Shown: positions 43,679-53,111 of the stretch, one piece after another | How positions within the stretch are numbered: the stretch's first letter is position 1 | Layout of the letters: every line of letters begins with the position of its first letter | Assembly (NCBI GenBank): GCA_030066015.1 | Contig: JASJCL010000009.1 | Span: forward strand, 18,300 to 82,299 | DNA: 64,000 bases | Direction of reading: 5' to 3' | Source of the DNA: Desulfosarcinaceae bacterium | GTDB taxonomy: Bacteria; Desulfobacterota; Desulfobacteria; Desulfobacterales; Desulfosarcinaceae | Made by a program: the position numbers and the translations under genes | The notes under the pieces: generated by a model | Databases searched by the model: none | What the model was told of the DNA's origin: nothing | What the model saw: only the letters and a program-made list of their open reading frames with translations

Positions 43679-45871
43679 ATGAAGATCTTGGCTCACCATC
43701 CCGTGGCTGGCAGTCCCCTCATCGGTCTGGTCATCATCTGCAGTCTGTTGATGGCCTGTGCACTGGCACCGGAGGGTGGTCCTGCCCAACCGAAGGTTGA
43801 CACCGAGGCGGACGCGCTGTTTCAGGACGCCGAGGCCCGTTTTGATGCCGGCGACTTTGCGGCGGCGATCGAGGGATACAACACCTACCTGCTTCAGGCC
43901 CCCCAGGGCAGGTGGGCCGCCGCCAGTCTGATAAAAGTCGGCGCCGCCTACCAACGTCTGGAGCGCCCGCTGGATGCATTGAATAGCTATCAGCGAGTTT
44001 TGACAGAGTTTCCCGATGCGCCTTATGCCACCGACGCCTATCTTGAAATGGTTGAACTTTACGCTCAGACCCACCGCTTCGATCAACTCCTCGAGCTGAC
44101 CCCGCCTAAGGGGCAGGAAATGTTGTCTCCCGGTCAGAAGGTGCGTCTGTTCACATTGAGAGGTGACGCTTTCCTGGCCCAGGGATATCCTGCCGATGCA
44201 TATGTCCAGTATCGTGCTGCTCTGGATCTCGACGGGGATACCCTCACCCCGACCGAGGCCGCGTTGACCGTGGCCGCTCGTCTCGAAGAGAGCGTCCGTC
44301 AACTCAATCTCGCAGAGAATCAACTCTTTCTCGAGGGAGAAAGCCATCACGGCATCCATGCCCTCCTGCTCTATTACCTGGGCCTGCATCAGGCCGATGC
44401 GGGGCAGCCCGACAAAGCCGTTGAGACCCTCTCCAGTTTCGCCGGTCGCTATCCCGACCACCCTTATATCGGCCGCGCATTCACATTAATGGAGGAATTT
44501 TCCCACCACCAACAGTTTGCACCCTTCACCATCGGCTGCCTGCTGCCGCTCAGTGGTCCCTATGCGGCCTATGGCAAGCGCGCTTTGCAAGGGATCGAGT
44601 TGGCCCTGAGTGATTGGTCGACTCAAAATTGGCATCCCATGCGATTGGTGGTGCGGGATTCCCGCGGCGAGACGCACACCGCCTTGGAAGCATTGACGGC
44701 ACTGGCAGAAGAGGGAGTGGGGGCCGTCATCGGCCCCATGGTCACCGCAGAGGCGGTTGCGCCAAAGGCGCAGGAGATGGGTCTGCCCATCGTCGCTATG
44801 ACGCAGAAAGCCGGCGTCGCCGGCATCGGTTCCTACATTTTTCGCAACTTCATGACGCCAGAGATGCAGATGCAGGCACTGGGGGCGTATGCAGTGGAGA
44901 CCCTCGGGCTGAAGCGGTTTGCCATCCTCTATCCCCGGGAGCCTTACGGTGAGCGGTTTATGCAGCAGTTCTGGCGGGCCGTAGCCGCCCGTGGAGGGGA
45001 AGTGACGGCGGTAGAAGCCTATGATCCAAAGAATACCGACTTTGCCCGCCCCATCAAACAGCTGATCGGCGAGGCCGTTCCCGTCGATAGGCGTCTCTCG
45101 GCACCCGCCCGTGTGCAGGATCCCCGGCTGCAGGCCAATGCGCGGCGTGGCGATGGGCCGCAGACCTTGGCCCAGCACTTGTTTGCCTCGCCCACGGCAT
45201 GGATAATGGATGGCTACCGCACCACCGCTACCAGTCCCGTCGGCGCCACCGCCCTTGAAGACGCTGGCCGGATGGCGGTGACCGCCAAGTTTGAGGCAAT
45301 CTTTCTACCCGATTCCCCGCGCAAGGCCGGTCTTATCATTCCCCAACTGGCCTATTACGACATCCGCCATGCCCAGCTATTGGGGACCAATTTGTGGCAT
45401 TCGCCCCAACTGCTCGAAATGGCCCGCAAGTATGTACAGGGGGCCATTTTCACAGATGGCGTTCACTTTGAAACGGAGCAGACGGTCAAGGATGCGTGGC
45501 CGGATCCGGCACACGTTTTTCGAACAGCATTCAAGACCATCTACACCGGCGAGCCGGACCTCATTGCCGCCACTGCGTACGATACGGCCGAAATTCTCTT
45601 CGCCATCTTTTCTGAATCGGAGATTCGATTGCGCCGCGATATTAAAAACCGCCTCAATTTGGCGGGCCCCTTTCCCGGTATCACCGGGCAAACCACCTTC
45701 AGCCCCATCGGAGAGGCCCAGAAAGCCCTTCACCTCCTCCAGATCCAAGGGCGACGCTTCGTGGAGTTGCAGCGTCTGCTGGCGCCCCCCTCTGGTCCGT
45801 TGCCGACCGACCCGCCAATGCAGCAGGATCTATTTTCGATAGATGGGCGTTATTCAGGGTATATTGATTAA
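43679..45871 (+). CDS. LpoA-like lipoprotein: TPR region plus periplasmic-binding-protein fold
   Basis: 730 residues. The signal peptide ends in the lipobox LMAC with C27, so it is lipid-anchored. Residues 40-280 contain TPR-like repeats (ADALFQDAEARFDAGDFAAAIEGYNTYL). From about 290 a type I periplasmic binding fold begins (FTIGCLLPLSGPYAAYGKRALQGIELAL, VGAVIGPMVTAEAVAPKAQE). This combination matches the PBP-activator LpoA/YraM family, which stimulates PBP1A in gammaproteobacteria; branched-chain amino acid receptors share only the second part. The ATG at 43679 follows AGGAG. Confidence 0.85.
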   Translation: MKILAHHPVAGSPLIGLVIICSLLMACALAPEGGPAQPKVDTEADALFQDAEARFDAGDFAAAIEGYNTYLLQAPQGRWAAASLIKVGAAYQRLERPLDALNSYQRVLTEFPDAPYATDAYLEMVELYAQTHRFDQLLELTPPKGQEMLSPGQKVRLFTLRGDAFLAQGYPADAYVQYRAALDLDGDTLTPTEAALTVAARLEESVRQLNLAENQLFLEGESHHGIHALLLYYLGLHQADAGQPDKAVETLSSFAGRYPDHPYIGRAFTLMEEFSHHQQFAPFTIGCLLPLSGPYAAYGKRALQGIELALSDWSTQNWHPMRLVVRDSRGETHTALEALTALAEEGVGAVIGPMVTAEAVAPKAQEMGLPIVAMTQKAGVAGIGSYIFRNFMTPEMQMQALGAYAVETLGLKRFAILYPREPYGERFMQQFWRAVAARGGEVTAVEAYDPKNTDFARPIKQLIGEAVPVDRRLSAPARVQDPRLQANARRGDGPQTLAQHLFASPTAWIMDGYRTTATSPVGATALEDAGRMAVTAKFEAIFLPDSPRKAGLIIPQLAYYDIRHAQLLGTNLWHSPQLLEMARKYVQGAIFTDGVHFETEQTVKDAWPDPAHVFRTAFKTIYTGEPDLIAATAYDTAEILFAIFSESEIRLRRDIKNRLNLAGPFPGITGQTTFSPIGEAQKALHLLQIQGRRFVELQRLLAPPSGPLPTDPPMQQDLFSIDGRYSGYID

Positions 45872-45894
45872 TAGTGGCCCGCCGGAAACGACGG

Positions 45895-47229
45895 TCAGAA
45901 GCTGCAGCTATTTCTAAGAGAGCCCTGTCCCGTGGATTCCAGCACGGTGGTCCAAAGCTTCCCCCTCGGGTTGACCTGCTTGCGTTGGCCCACCGACAGC
46001 TTCATGGGGATGTGAACGAAGTGGTTGTTCCAATGGCCGATGATCATGTCCGTCTTGCCGGCAATGCCCGCGTGTACTGCGTCGCGACCTAAGAAGCCAC
46101 AGAAAACGCTGTCGTTGGCGTTCGCCGGCAGACTGCGGATCATGTAACTGGGATCGATATATTTGAGGGTGGTTTTTACCCCTTTGGCATCAAAGTAAGC
46201 CTTGATCTGCTCCTTCAGATAGAGACCGATGTCTTTGAGTCGGATATTTCCCGAAGCGTCGGTTTCCAGGCCGGCGTCCGCAAAGAACTTCTGTCCTGCC
46301 CCCTCGGCGGCCACAATGACGGCATGCCCTCTCTCGGCGAGGCGATTTTCAAGTGCAGCCAGTAACCCACAATCCCCTTTCAGGTCGAAATCCACTTCGG
46401 GGATTAAAACAAAATTCACATCCTGCTGGGCCAGAGACGCCGTAGCCGCGATGAAGCCGGAATGGCGGCCCATGAGCTTGATCAGGCCTATCCCGTTGGG
46501 GTAGCCCCGGGCCTCGTTGTGCGCCCCGATGATGGCTTGGGTGGAGACCTCTACCGCGGTATCGAAGCCAAAGGAGCGTGACACCATGTAGATATCGTTG
46601 TCGATGGTTTTGGGAATCCCGATGACGCTGATTTTCAGCTTGCGTTCCGCCACGGCGGCCGTGATCTTGTGCGCGGCCTTGAGGGTCCCGTCCCCACCAA
46701 TCATGAAGAGGATGCCGATATTGAGCCGCTCCAGACAATCTACGATGGCCTCGATATCCTGGGCCCCCCGGCTGGACCCTAGAATGGACCCGCCCATATC
46801 GAGGATGCCGCTGACCATGGAGGGGGTCAGATCTAGCCAATCATGGCCATACTCCGGAATGAAGCCTTCCAGCCCGTAGCGTATACCGTAGATATTGCGG
46901 ACGCCATAGTGGTAGTAAAGTTCCAGGACGATGGCCCGGATGATGTCGTTGAGCCCCGGGCAGAGCCCGCCGCATGTGACCAGGGCGCAACGCAGTTTGC
47001 TCGGATCGAAATAGACCTTTTTACGGGCGCCGGCCAACTCCAGCGAGCGGATCGTTTCGTTGGACGCGTGGGCTCGAAGGATCTCCGCGGTCTGGATGAC
47101 GGAGAGAATCTGGGCCTTGTCGTCCACAAAGCTTTGGGGCTCTGCGGTTCCCGAAATGCCTCCTAGGGGAGACTGAATTTTGGCTTCTCCAAGGGATGCG
47201 ATTTCAGCCTTGGCAGTGGTCAACTCCAT
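45895..47229 (-). CDS. 6-phosphofructokinase, plant-type (group III)
   Basis: Phosphorylates fructose-6-phosphate. 444 residues with an N-terminal extension of about 75. Active-site features: CGGLCPGLNDIIR, GGDGT at 178-182 and PKTIDND at 206-212, MGRHSGF. Gly in GGDGT predicts ATP use, while Lys in PKTID is usual in PPi-dependent enzymes; the same pair occurs in plant ATP-PFKs. Phosphoryl donor is therefore most likely ATP but not certain. GGAGGAG precedes the ATG. It follows kdsD on the same strand by 81 bp. Confidence 0.9.
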   Translation of the reverse strand: MELTTAKAEIASLGEAKIQSPLGGISGTAEPQSFVDDKAQILSVIQTAEILRAHASNETIRSLELAGARKKVYFDPSKLRCALVTCGGLCPGLNDIIRAIVLELYYHYGVRNIYGIRYGLEGFIPEYGHDWLDLTPSMVSGILDMGGSILGSSRGAQDIEAIVDCLERLNIGILFMIGGDGTLKAAHKITAAVAERKLKISVIGIPKTIDNDIYMVSRSFGFDTAVEVSTQAIIGAHNEARGYPNGIGLIKLMGRHSGFIAATASLAQQDVNFVLIPEVDFDLKGDCGLLAALENRLAERGHAVIVAAEGAGQKFFADAGLETDASGNIRLKDIGLYLKEQIKAYFDAKGVKTTLKYIDPSYMIRSLPANANDSVFCGFLGRDAVHAGIAGKTDMIIGHWNNHFVHIPMKLSVGQRKQVNPRGKLWTTVLESTGQGSLRNSCSF

Positions 47230-47310
47230 TGTCTCCTCCGATCTCTTTCCGTGCTGCCCTCAAGCATGGGCTGCCGCCCATTGCGCAGCCGGACATGCTG
47301 CCATCGTTCC

Positions 47311-48330
47311 TCAACCGTTTTTGCCATTGAATTTGAACTCACCTTTGCCAAGTATGTCATGCAGGTGCAGAATCCCGCGAAGTTGGTTGTCGCGATCGAC
47401 GATGGGCAGGACGGTGATCTGGTGGGTCTCCATCAAATTGAGGGCGTCGTAGACTGCCGACTCCGGGAAGAGCGTCTTGGGGTTTGGCGTCATGACATTT
47501 TCCAATGTCGCTTGGAAGGGCGCCTCCAGCCGTGCGAAGCAGCGCCGCAGATCGCCGTCGGTAACGATCCCCGCCAGACGGCCGTCGGCATTCATCACCA
47601 GGAGGGCGCCCAACCCGCCGCGGTCCAGAATTGTGATCGCTTGTCTCAGGTCCGCGCCGGATCTCACCCATGGAACCAATTCGGCCGGCAGCATCAGTTC
47701 GGCCACTCGGGCGGCCAAGCGCTGACCCAAGGCGCCGGCCGGATGAAACCGCTTGAAGTCGGTGCTGTTGAATTCTTTACGGTTCATCAGCACCACTGCC
47801 AAGGCGTCACCCATGGCCAGCATGGCGGTGGAACTGGCTGTCGGTGCCAGCCCCATCGGGCAGGCTTCCTTGGCAACGCCGGTGTCGATGATGAGATCGC
47901 AATGGCTGGCCAGAGTAGATTTTCGCCCGCCGGTGAACGCCGCAACCCGGCAGCCGATGGCGCGCACACTCGGCAGCAGCAGGTTGATCTCTTCGGTTTC
48001 ACCGCTGTTGGAGAGCGCGATGAAAATGTCATCGGCACTGACCATACCCAAATCGCCGTGCATGGCCTCGACGGGGTGTAGGAAGAGCGCTCGGGTGCCG
48101 GTGCTATTGAGGGTGGCCACGATTTTACGGCCGATGAGGCCCGATTTGCCCACGCCGCCGACGATGACCCGACCGCCGCTCCCCATGATCAGATCCACCA
48201 ACTTCGCAAAATTCGCGTCCAGTCGCTCCACAAGCCCCATGATTCCCTGCGCCTCAATGGCGAGAACCGAGCGGGCTTCGGCGAGGCTGCCGCTATGGTG
48301 AGTGATGTTGACCTTGGCGGATGCAGTCAT
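47311..48330 (-). CDS. kdsD: Arabinose-5-phosphate isomerase (KdsD/KpsF)
   Basis: Converts ribulose-5-phosphate to arabinose-5-phosphate, the Kdo precursor, so it supports the WaaA reaction elsewhere in the window. The SIS domain (about 40-185) has VGGVGKSGLIGRKIVATL, HGDLGMV and SNSGETEE. Two CBS domains follow (from about 210: LMLPAELVPWV, DGDLRRCF, VMTPNPKTLF, LPIVDRDNQLRGILHLHDIL). 339 residues, complete. Confidence 0.95.
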   Translation of the reverse strand: MTASAKVNITHHSGSLAEARSVLAIEAQGIMGLVERLDANFAKLVDLIMGSGGRVIVGGVGKSGLIGRKIVATLNSTGTRALFLHPVEAMHGDLGMVSADDIFIALSNSGETEEINLLLPSVRAIGCRVAAFTGGRKSTLASHCDLIIDTGVAKEACPMGLAPTASSTAMLAMGDALAVVLMNRKEFNSTDFKRFHPAGALGQRLAARVAELMLPAELVPWVRSGADLRQAITILDRGGLGALLVMNADGRLAGIVTDGDLRRCFARLEAPFQATLENVMTPNPKTLFPESAVYDALNLMETHQITVLPIVDRDNQLRGILHLHDILGKGEFKFNGKNG

Positions 48331-48466
48331 ATCGGACCGATCGGGGAATGCTGTGTCTCTTCGTTAAACGCGATTGGCAATTCGGCCGTGGCCGATATGT
48401 GCCAAAGCACGGCACTTCGCCGGCGCTGTTATATCGGCTTCGTTATAACCTCAACATCTCGGGGAT

Positions 48467-50314
48467 TCAACCGTTTATAGCGACGCGGAAGGTGACGCTG
48501 CGAAGGAGTTGGTCATCGCCCGTCGGGGCAACGGCGTCTGCAGCATGGCTGCTGACACCGATTGCTTGGAGGTGGTGGGCGGGGACCCCCTGACGAATGC
48601 AGTGCTCGCGTACCACCTCGGCCCGTCGTTGGGCCAGGATCAGATTCTTGGCGCGCGTGCCGCTTTCGTCGGTATGCCCCAAAATGGTGACGTGGATGTC
48701 GATCCCCGTTTCATCGGACAGTGTCGCCAGGTGCTTGAGCGTGGCGACCACATCGGAAAGGATGGAGGCGTTGTCGGCGTCGATCTCGAAGGCGCCCAAC
48801 GGGAAGTAGATGGTTTTGACCGCTAGCCGGTCGGCCTCTGTGCGTGCTTTAATGAGGTCCAAGTCCTTCAGTGCTGCCATATCGATGCTGGTCACGGCGG
48901 GAACCCCGGCCGCCATCTGTCGGGCCGTCGCGATCCAACGATGGCGGGCGAACCCCGATATCTTCAGTCGGCCGTCGGTGAACGCCAGGCTGACGCTTTT
49001 GGGGGGGGCGAGTCGCTGTCGGATCCGTCGCAGGGTCAGCTCCGGCGAGAGATCGTGGTAATCGCGCCAGTGCCAGACCACCTTGTCGGAAGGCAGTTCA
49101 CGCGCTGCCAGGAGGGCCTGAGGCGAGGCGGCCATCGGATCGCGCAGGCCATATATGTGGCGGATCCCGTCTCGCCTATCCACTCGGGTCACGACCAATC
49201 CCTGCTCTTGGTTGAGCTCTTCGATGAAATGATGCCAGCGCTGTTCCCGCTGCCACAACCAGACACTGCCCCAAGCGACCGCTCCCGCTAGCAGCAGGAG
49301 CAGCACCACCGTGAGGGGTGCGAGGCGCCGCTCTTCCACTTGGAATTGGGCCTGGATGCAGGCGTCCAGACGTGGCCTGAGATCTGCGAATCCTCGATTG
49401 TCGCCGGCGAAGCTGTCGAGTAGGGCGGCGTGGGTCACCTGAACGCTCTCCAGAATTTCGCGCAGTTGGGTGCGCAGATCTACCGGCGGGGTGCCGCGGA
49501 TAACCGCCGCAAGGCTGATTTCAGTGCTTTGCTCGATCCAGATGCTGCGGTCGGCACCCATGCGCAAGGTGTTGAGGCTTGCCTCCCCCTGGGAGGCGAA
49601 GGAGTCGCGCACGAAGTCCTGAATGGCCGTCAGCATACTGGAGATCAGATCGGGGTCCTGGGCGATGGCGTCCGGCGGTACGATATGCTCCAAGACCAAC
49701 CCGGACGCCCGATGAATGAGATAGACCTGCTCCACCTGGTAGATGAGGGTGTGCAGGAGCACCACCTCTGCAAAAGTACGTCCCGTCGTGAGGGCCTCGA
49801 TGCGCCATTTGATGCCGCGCAGGGTGAAGGTGTGGTCGATGACCTTGTTGAAAGACTGGATCATCCCCATGAGGGTGGAGACGATGGCCCGGCGAATGGC
49901 CGGCCCCATGACAGGGAAGATGGCATCGACGATCTGCTGGGGGTTGCGGCGCACAGATTGTCTGAGCGCCTGCTCCACGGTGGGCTGGAGGGCCTGCCCC
50001 AATCGCTGGTCATCGCCGCCGCGCAGGTGGATGGCATCGGGGAGGTGACGCGCCATCTCACGCGTGCGTACTTCGGGTGTGTCCAGGCGATGGCGCAGGT
50101 CGGTCAGGGCCGAGCGCTCGGGGGCGATGAGCAGCCGCCTGAGCGTTTCCAAATCTTCCGATGGCACCGCCCCTCCCGCTGCATCTGCTTGCGGTAAGGC
50201 TTCGCGGTCGGAACTGGATACCGGCTCGGCAGCGGGCGCTTCAGCGCCGGCGCTCCTTTCGCGGCCTTCCTCTTCCGGAGGTGCCGCCTTGTTCTTGGGG
50301 GGTGGCGGGGCCAT
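48467..50314 (-). CDS. Inner-membrane protein with conserved cytoplasmic region, BON-like and OmpA domains
   Basis: 615 residues. Residues 1-50 are Pro/Ala/Glu-rich. 52-325 is a helical, probably cytoplasmic region with RNPQQIVDAIFPVMGPAIRRAI and QVEQVYLIHRASGLVLEHI. One TM is at about 332-354. The periplasmic part has a BON-like stretch (437-490) and a C-terminal OmpA peptidoglycan-binding domain (500-615) with GHTDESGTRAKNL and AQRRAEVV holding the Asp and Arg that bind diaminopimelate. It thus could link peptidoglycan to the cytoplasm. It is 12 bp after the coiled-coil gene and divergent from the GTPase. From memory, similar proteins sit beside small GTPases in cyanobacteria, which I could not check. 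Confidence 0.85.
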   Translation of the reverse strand: MAPPPPKNKAAPPEEEGRERSAGAEAPAAEPVSSSDREALPQADAAGGAVPSEDLETLRRLLIAPERSALTDLRHRLDTPEVRTREMARHLPDAIHLRGGDDQRLGQALQPTVEQALRQSVRRNPQQIVDAIFPVMGPAIRRAIVSTLMGMIQSFNKVIDHTFTLRGIKWRIEALTTGRTFAEVVLLHTLIYQVEQVYLIHRASGLVLEHIVPPDAIAQDPDLISSMLTAIQDFVRDSFASQGEASLNTLRMGADRSIWIEQSTEISLAAVIRGTPPVDLRTQLREILESVQVTHAALLDSFAGDNRGFADLRPRLDACIQAQFQVEERRLAPLTVVLLLLLAGAVAWGSVWLWQREQRWHHFIEELNQEQGLVVTRVDRRDGIRHIYGLRDPMAASPQALLAARELPSDKVVWHWRDYHDLSPELTLRRIRQRLAPPKSVSLAFTDGRLKISGFARHRWIATARQMAAGVPAVTSIDMAALKDLDLIKARTEADRLAVKTIYFPLGAFEIDADNASILSDVVATLKHLATLSDETGIDIHVTILGHTDESGTRAKNLILAQRRAEVVREHCIRQGVPAHHLQAIGVSSHAADAVAPTGDDQLLRSVTFRVAING

Positions 50315-50326
50315 GGCCGAGTGGAA

Positions 50327-50935
50327 TTACTCCGTTTCGGATACCAGGCTGTTGAGGGTAGGTTCATCCGACAGGCGAACCGCCAACTCGACCAGAAAGC
50401 TGGACAAAGCGGCGCGGTCTACTTTCTCTCCCTGAAGGGTTCCCATGGCCTTTTCAAGGTTCATGGCCGCCATATCGGCCTTGGCCTGTATCTCCTCCGC
50501 TAGCGCTTTGGACTGATCGAGTAGCTGCTGGCGCAGCTCTCGGGTATTCTCTCCGAGCTGGTTGTCGAGGGCTTCAATGCGGCTGTCGACAGCGGTCAGC
50601 TTGGATTTGAGTTCCTCCTGTAAGGCCTCGTTGGCAGCGCCGCGGTTCTCCTGCTCCTTCTTGAGACGGGCGGAGAAGGACTCGATCTCGTGGCGGATAT
50701 ATTCTTCAAGTGTATCAAAACGCTTTTTGAGGTCGTTGCGGATGTCTTCCGTCTCCCGGCCCACCCGCTCCTCCAGTCGCGCAAAACGCTTCTCGAACTC
50801 CTTCAGCTGGTTTCCGAACAGAATGTCCCGGATCTTCTCCATGCTGTTGGCATCGGTGAGGGGGGTGGCGGCTGACGTGCCGACGGCCTCAGAGGGCGCC
50901 TTGGCGCCTCCCTTTTTGACCTCTTTTTTTGCCAT
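50327..50935 (-). CDS. Coiled-coil protein paired with the OmpA-domain membrane protein
   Basis: 202 residues, no signal or membrane segment. A Lys/Ala-rich start is followed by MEKIRDILFGNQLKEFEKRFARLEERV, then a long coiled coil to about residue 175. The C-terminal block reads VDRAALSSFLVELAVRLS, which looks like a small folded docking region. Probably cytoplasmic and oligomeric. AAGGAGACAG lies before the ATG and an extended -10 promoter lies about 130 bp upstream. Its position between the GTPase and the OmpA protein suggests it is an adaptor in that system. Confidence 0.82.
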   Translation of the reverse strand: MAKKEVKKGGAKAPSEAVGTSAATPLTDANSMEKIRDILFGNQLKEFEKRFARLEERVGRETEDIRNDLKKRFDTLEEYIRHEIESFSARLKKEQENRGAANEALQEELKSKLTAVDSRIEALDNQLGENTRELRQQLLDQSKALAEEIQAKADMAAMNLEKAMGTLQGEKVDRAALSSFLVELAVRLSDEPTLNSLVSETE

Positions 50936-51062
50936 GGCCTGTCTCCTTCTTCGATTGGTCCGTGTTGTGGGCGTGCGTCGCTTTTTGCCGGTTGTGAGGG
51001 ATGCCGGCTGGCTCCATGACGCGGGTCAGGCGACCTGAGTGCGGTGGGGACGTGATTCCATC

Positions 51063-51071
51063 ATTATATCA
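51063..51071 (-). promoter_or_regulatory. Extended -10 promoter for the coiled-coil/OmpA operon
   Basis: Minus strand TGATATAAT: a perfect TATAAT with an upstream TG. No good -35 is present at 17 bases, as is allowed for extended -10 promoters. Twelve bases beyond, on the plus strand, TTGACA at 51083-51088 with TCAATC at 51106-51111 (17-base spacer) could serve the divergent GTPase gene. Confidence 0.5.
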
Positions 51072-51186
51072 GAAGGTTCAAGTTGACATGATTCCCAAGG
51101 CAAAGTCAATCGGAAAGTCGCATCCGGTCGCCCTATCTATTTGTAGCTTTTTGCAAATCTCGCAAAGCGGTGCTATGTTTTGCTTC

Positions 51187-51717
51187 ATGATTGCCATCAA
51201 GAAGAAAATTTGCCTCCTCGGTACTTTTGCCGTCGGAAAGACCAGTACGGTGGAGCGTTTTGTTTATAGCCGCTTCAACGAACGCTATCTCACCACCATC
51301 GGCGTCCGGGTCAGCCAGAAACTGATGCCGCCGATGGCGGTGCCGGGCAATAGTGCCAAGGTGCAGGTCAACCTCTTGATCTGGGACATTGCCGCCATGG
51401 ACCGGTTCGACGCCGTGGTGGAGAATTACTACCGCGGTGCTGCCGGTGCCATCGCGCTGGGCGACCTCACACGGCCAGATTCCTTTGGCCAGTTGGCTGA
51501 GATTTGCAGCCGCTTCCGTTCCATCAATCCCGAGGCGGCGCTTGTGATCGTGGGCAACAAAAGCGACCTTCAGCCCCCCAATGCAGACACTGCCGTGGAG
51601 ATTGATCAACTGGCGCAGCAGTTTGGCGCCCCTGCCTTCACCACCAGTGCCAAGAGCGGCGAAAATGTGGATGCGGTCTTTTCACGCTTGGTCCGGGAGA
51701 TGGGGGCGCCGGTGTGA
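51187..51717 (+). CDS. Ras/Rab-like small GTPase with altered G3 motif
   Basis: 176 residues, a single G domain. G1 is GTFAVGKTS (12-20), switch I has TTIG (36-39), G4 is NKSD (124-127), G5 is SAK (154-156). G3 reads WDIAAM (66-71): the Asp is kept, but Gly (Ras Gly60) is Ala and the catalytic Gln (Ras Gln61) is Met. Intrinsic hydrolysis should be slow, as in many prokaryotic small GTPases that rely on a partner. No lipidation motif is present. The ATG at 51187 begins the fold; an ATG at 51175 is possible and neither has a strong ribosome site. Its stop overlaps the activator start by four bases. Confidence 0.9.
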   Translation: MIAIKKKICLLGTFAVGKTSTVERFVYSRFNERYLTTIGVRVSQKLMPPMAVPGNSAKVQVNLLIWDIAAMDRFDAVVENYYRGAAGAIALGDLTRPDSFGQLAEICSRFRSINPEAALVIVGNKSDLQPPNADTAVEIDQLAQQFGAPAFTTSAKSGENVDAVFSRLVREMGAPV

Positions 51718-53075
51718 ATCCATTGCTGAAACAGATCCTTGCTGCGCGCCGCATCGCCCATTGGCAATTTGACGCCGATTTGAACATCGTCGCCCGCGAT
51801 CGGCTTGCCAAGACGATGCCGTCCCTCGGCAATGAGCCAGGCGGTTCGCTGCTGGCAGCCTTCCCAGAGTTGGTGGGTAGTGAGGATGCCTTGATGGCCG
51901 TGATACGGGGTGAGCGCAAGGATCTCCGACTTGAATACGTCAATCGCAATGCCACCGATGGCGACCCCTCCTACTGGCACTTGATGGTGCTGGCGGATAG
52001 GGCCACCGATGGCGGCATTCTCCTCGCGGAGGAGGTCAGCAAACTGGCCCGTCTTCAGCAGGCCTACAATCAACAGCGATACGAACATGTACTCCTGCGC
52101 CAGCATGCCGCCCTGAGGGGCCGCTTTCTGATGGACAGTATCTTGGGTGACTCGCCGGCCATCTGCGATCTGCGCGACAAGATCAAAACCCTCAGCAAGG
52201 TGCCCACTGCCACTGTGCTGCTCCTGGGTGAAAGCGGGACCGGAAAGAACCTGACCGCCCGCGTGATCCACCACAGCGCCATGCCGCCGGATGCCCCCCT
52301 GGTGGAGATCAACTGCGGTGCACTCCCCGACAACCTCATCGAAGCGGAACTCTTCGGTGTCGAAAAAGGTGCCTTTACCCATGCAACCGCTTCGCGGGTG
52401 GGATTGCTGGAGGAGGCCGCCGGTGGATCGATATTTTTGGATGAGATCGGCGAACTGCCCCTCAATCTCCAGGCCAAGCTTCTTTCGGCGCTGGAATCCA
52501 AGACCATCCGGCGCCTCGGCAGCAATAGAGCGATTCGCGTTAACGTTCGCATTATCGCCGCCACCAACCGGGATCTGCAGGCCGAGGTGGCCGCGCAGCG
52601 CTTCCGCGAAGATCTGTTTTACCGCCTCAACGTGGTCTCGCTCACCATGCCGCCCCTGAGAACACTCGGCGAAGATATCCTCACCATCGCCCATCACCTG
52701 CTCGCGGTCTTCAATATGGAGTTCAAGAAGAAGGTCGACGCCTTCACAGCCGCCGCCGAGGAGAAGTTGCGCCACTACCATTGGCCAGGGAATGTCCGTG
52801 AGCTGAGCAACTGCATTGAGCGGGCGATGATCTTTGCCCAGGGTACTGCCATCGATGCACCGGAATTGATTCTCAGCGAAGGAATTCGGGTTGCCGCCGA
52901 ATCGGTGAATGATTGGTCGGTGCCCGCGGACGGGATCGACCTGGATACCGTCGAGCGACAATTGATACTCTCCGCTCTGGAGCGCGCCGGTCGCAACAAG
53001 AGCAAGGCCGCCCGTCTTTTAGGCCTGTCACGCGACACTCTGCGCTATCGACTGGAAAAATACAATATCACCTAA
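51714..53075 (+). CDS. Sigma-54-dependent transcriptional activator (PAS-AAA+-Fis)
   Basis: 453 residues. An N-terminal PAS-like sensor (about 10-105) is followed by the AAA+ domain: Walker A GESGTGKN (172-179), a sigma-54 contact loop reading GAFTHA (219-224) instead of GAFTGA, Walker B FLDEIGELP (241-249) and WPGNVREL. A Fis-type HTH closes it (RNKSKAARLLGLSRDTLRYRL). There is no phospho-receiver, so input is through the PAS domain or a protein partner. The GTG start at 51714 overlaps the GTPase stop (GTGA), implying coupled synthesis of the two. A -24/-12 promoter lies 37 bp after its stop. Confidence 0.93.
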   Translation: MNPLLKQILAARRIAHWQFDADLNIVARDRLAKTMPSLGNEPGGSLLAAFPELVGSEDALMAVIRGERKDLRLEYVNRNATDGDPSYWHLMVLADRATDGGILLAEEVSKLARLQQAYNQQRYEHVLLRQHAALRGRFLMDSILGDSPAICDLRDKIKTLSKVPTATVLLLGESGTGKNLTARVIHHSAMPPDAPLVEINCGALPDNLIEAELFGVEKGAFTHATASRVGLLEEAAGGSIFLDEIGELPLNLQAKLLSALESKTIRRLGSNRAIRVNVRIIAATNRDLQAEVAAQRFREDLFYRLNVVSLTMPPLRTLGEDILTIAHHLLAVFNMEFKKKVDAFTAAAEEKLRHYHWPGNVRELSNCIERAMIFAQGTAIDAPELILSEGIRVAAESVNDWSVPADGIDLDTVERQLILSALERAGRNKSKAARLLGLSRDTLRYRLEKYNIT

Positions 53076-53111
53076 GCCTCTCCGGACCTCATTGCGTGCC
53101 AGGGGATCAAC

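Noticed and set aside
51606..52961. 451-codon minus-strand frame opposite the sigma-54 activator
   Set aside because: Shadow frame of low-complexity composition; the AAA+ domain on the plus strand is unambiguous.
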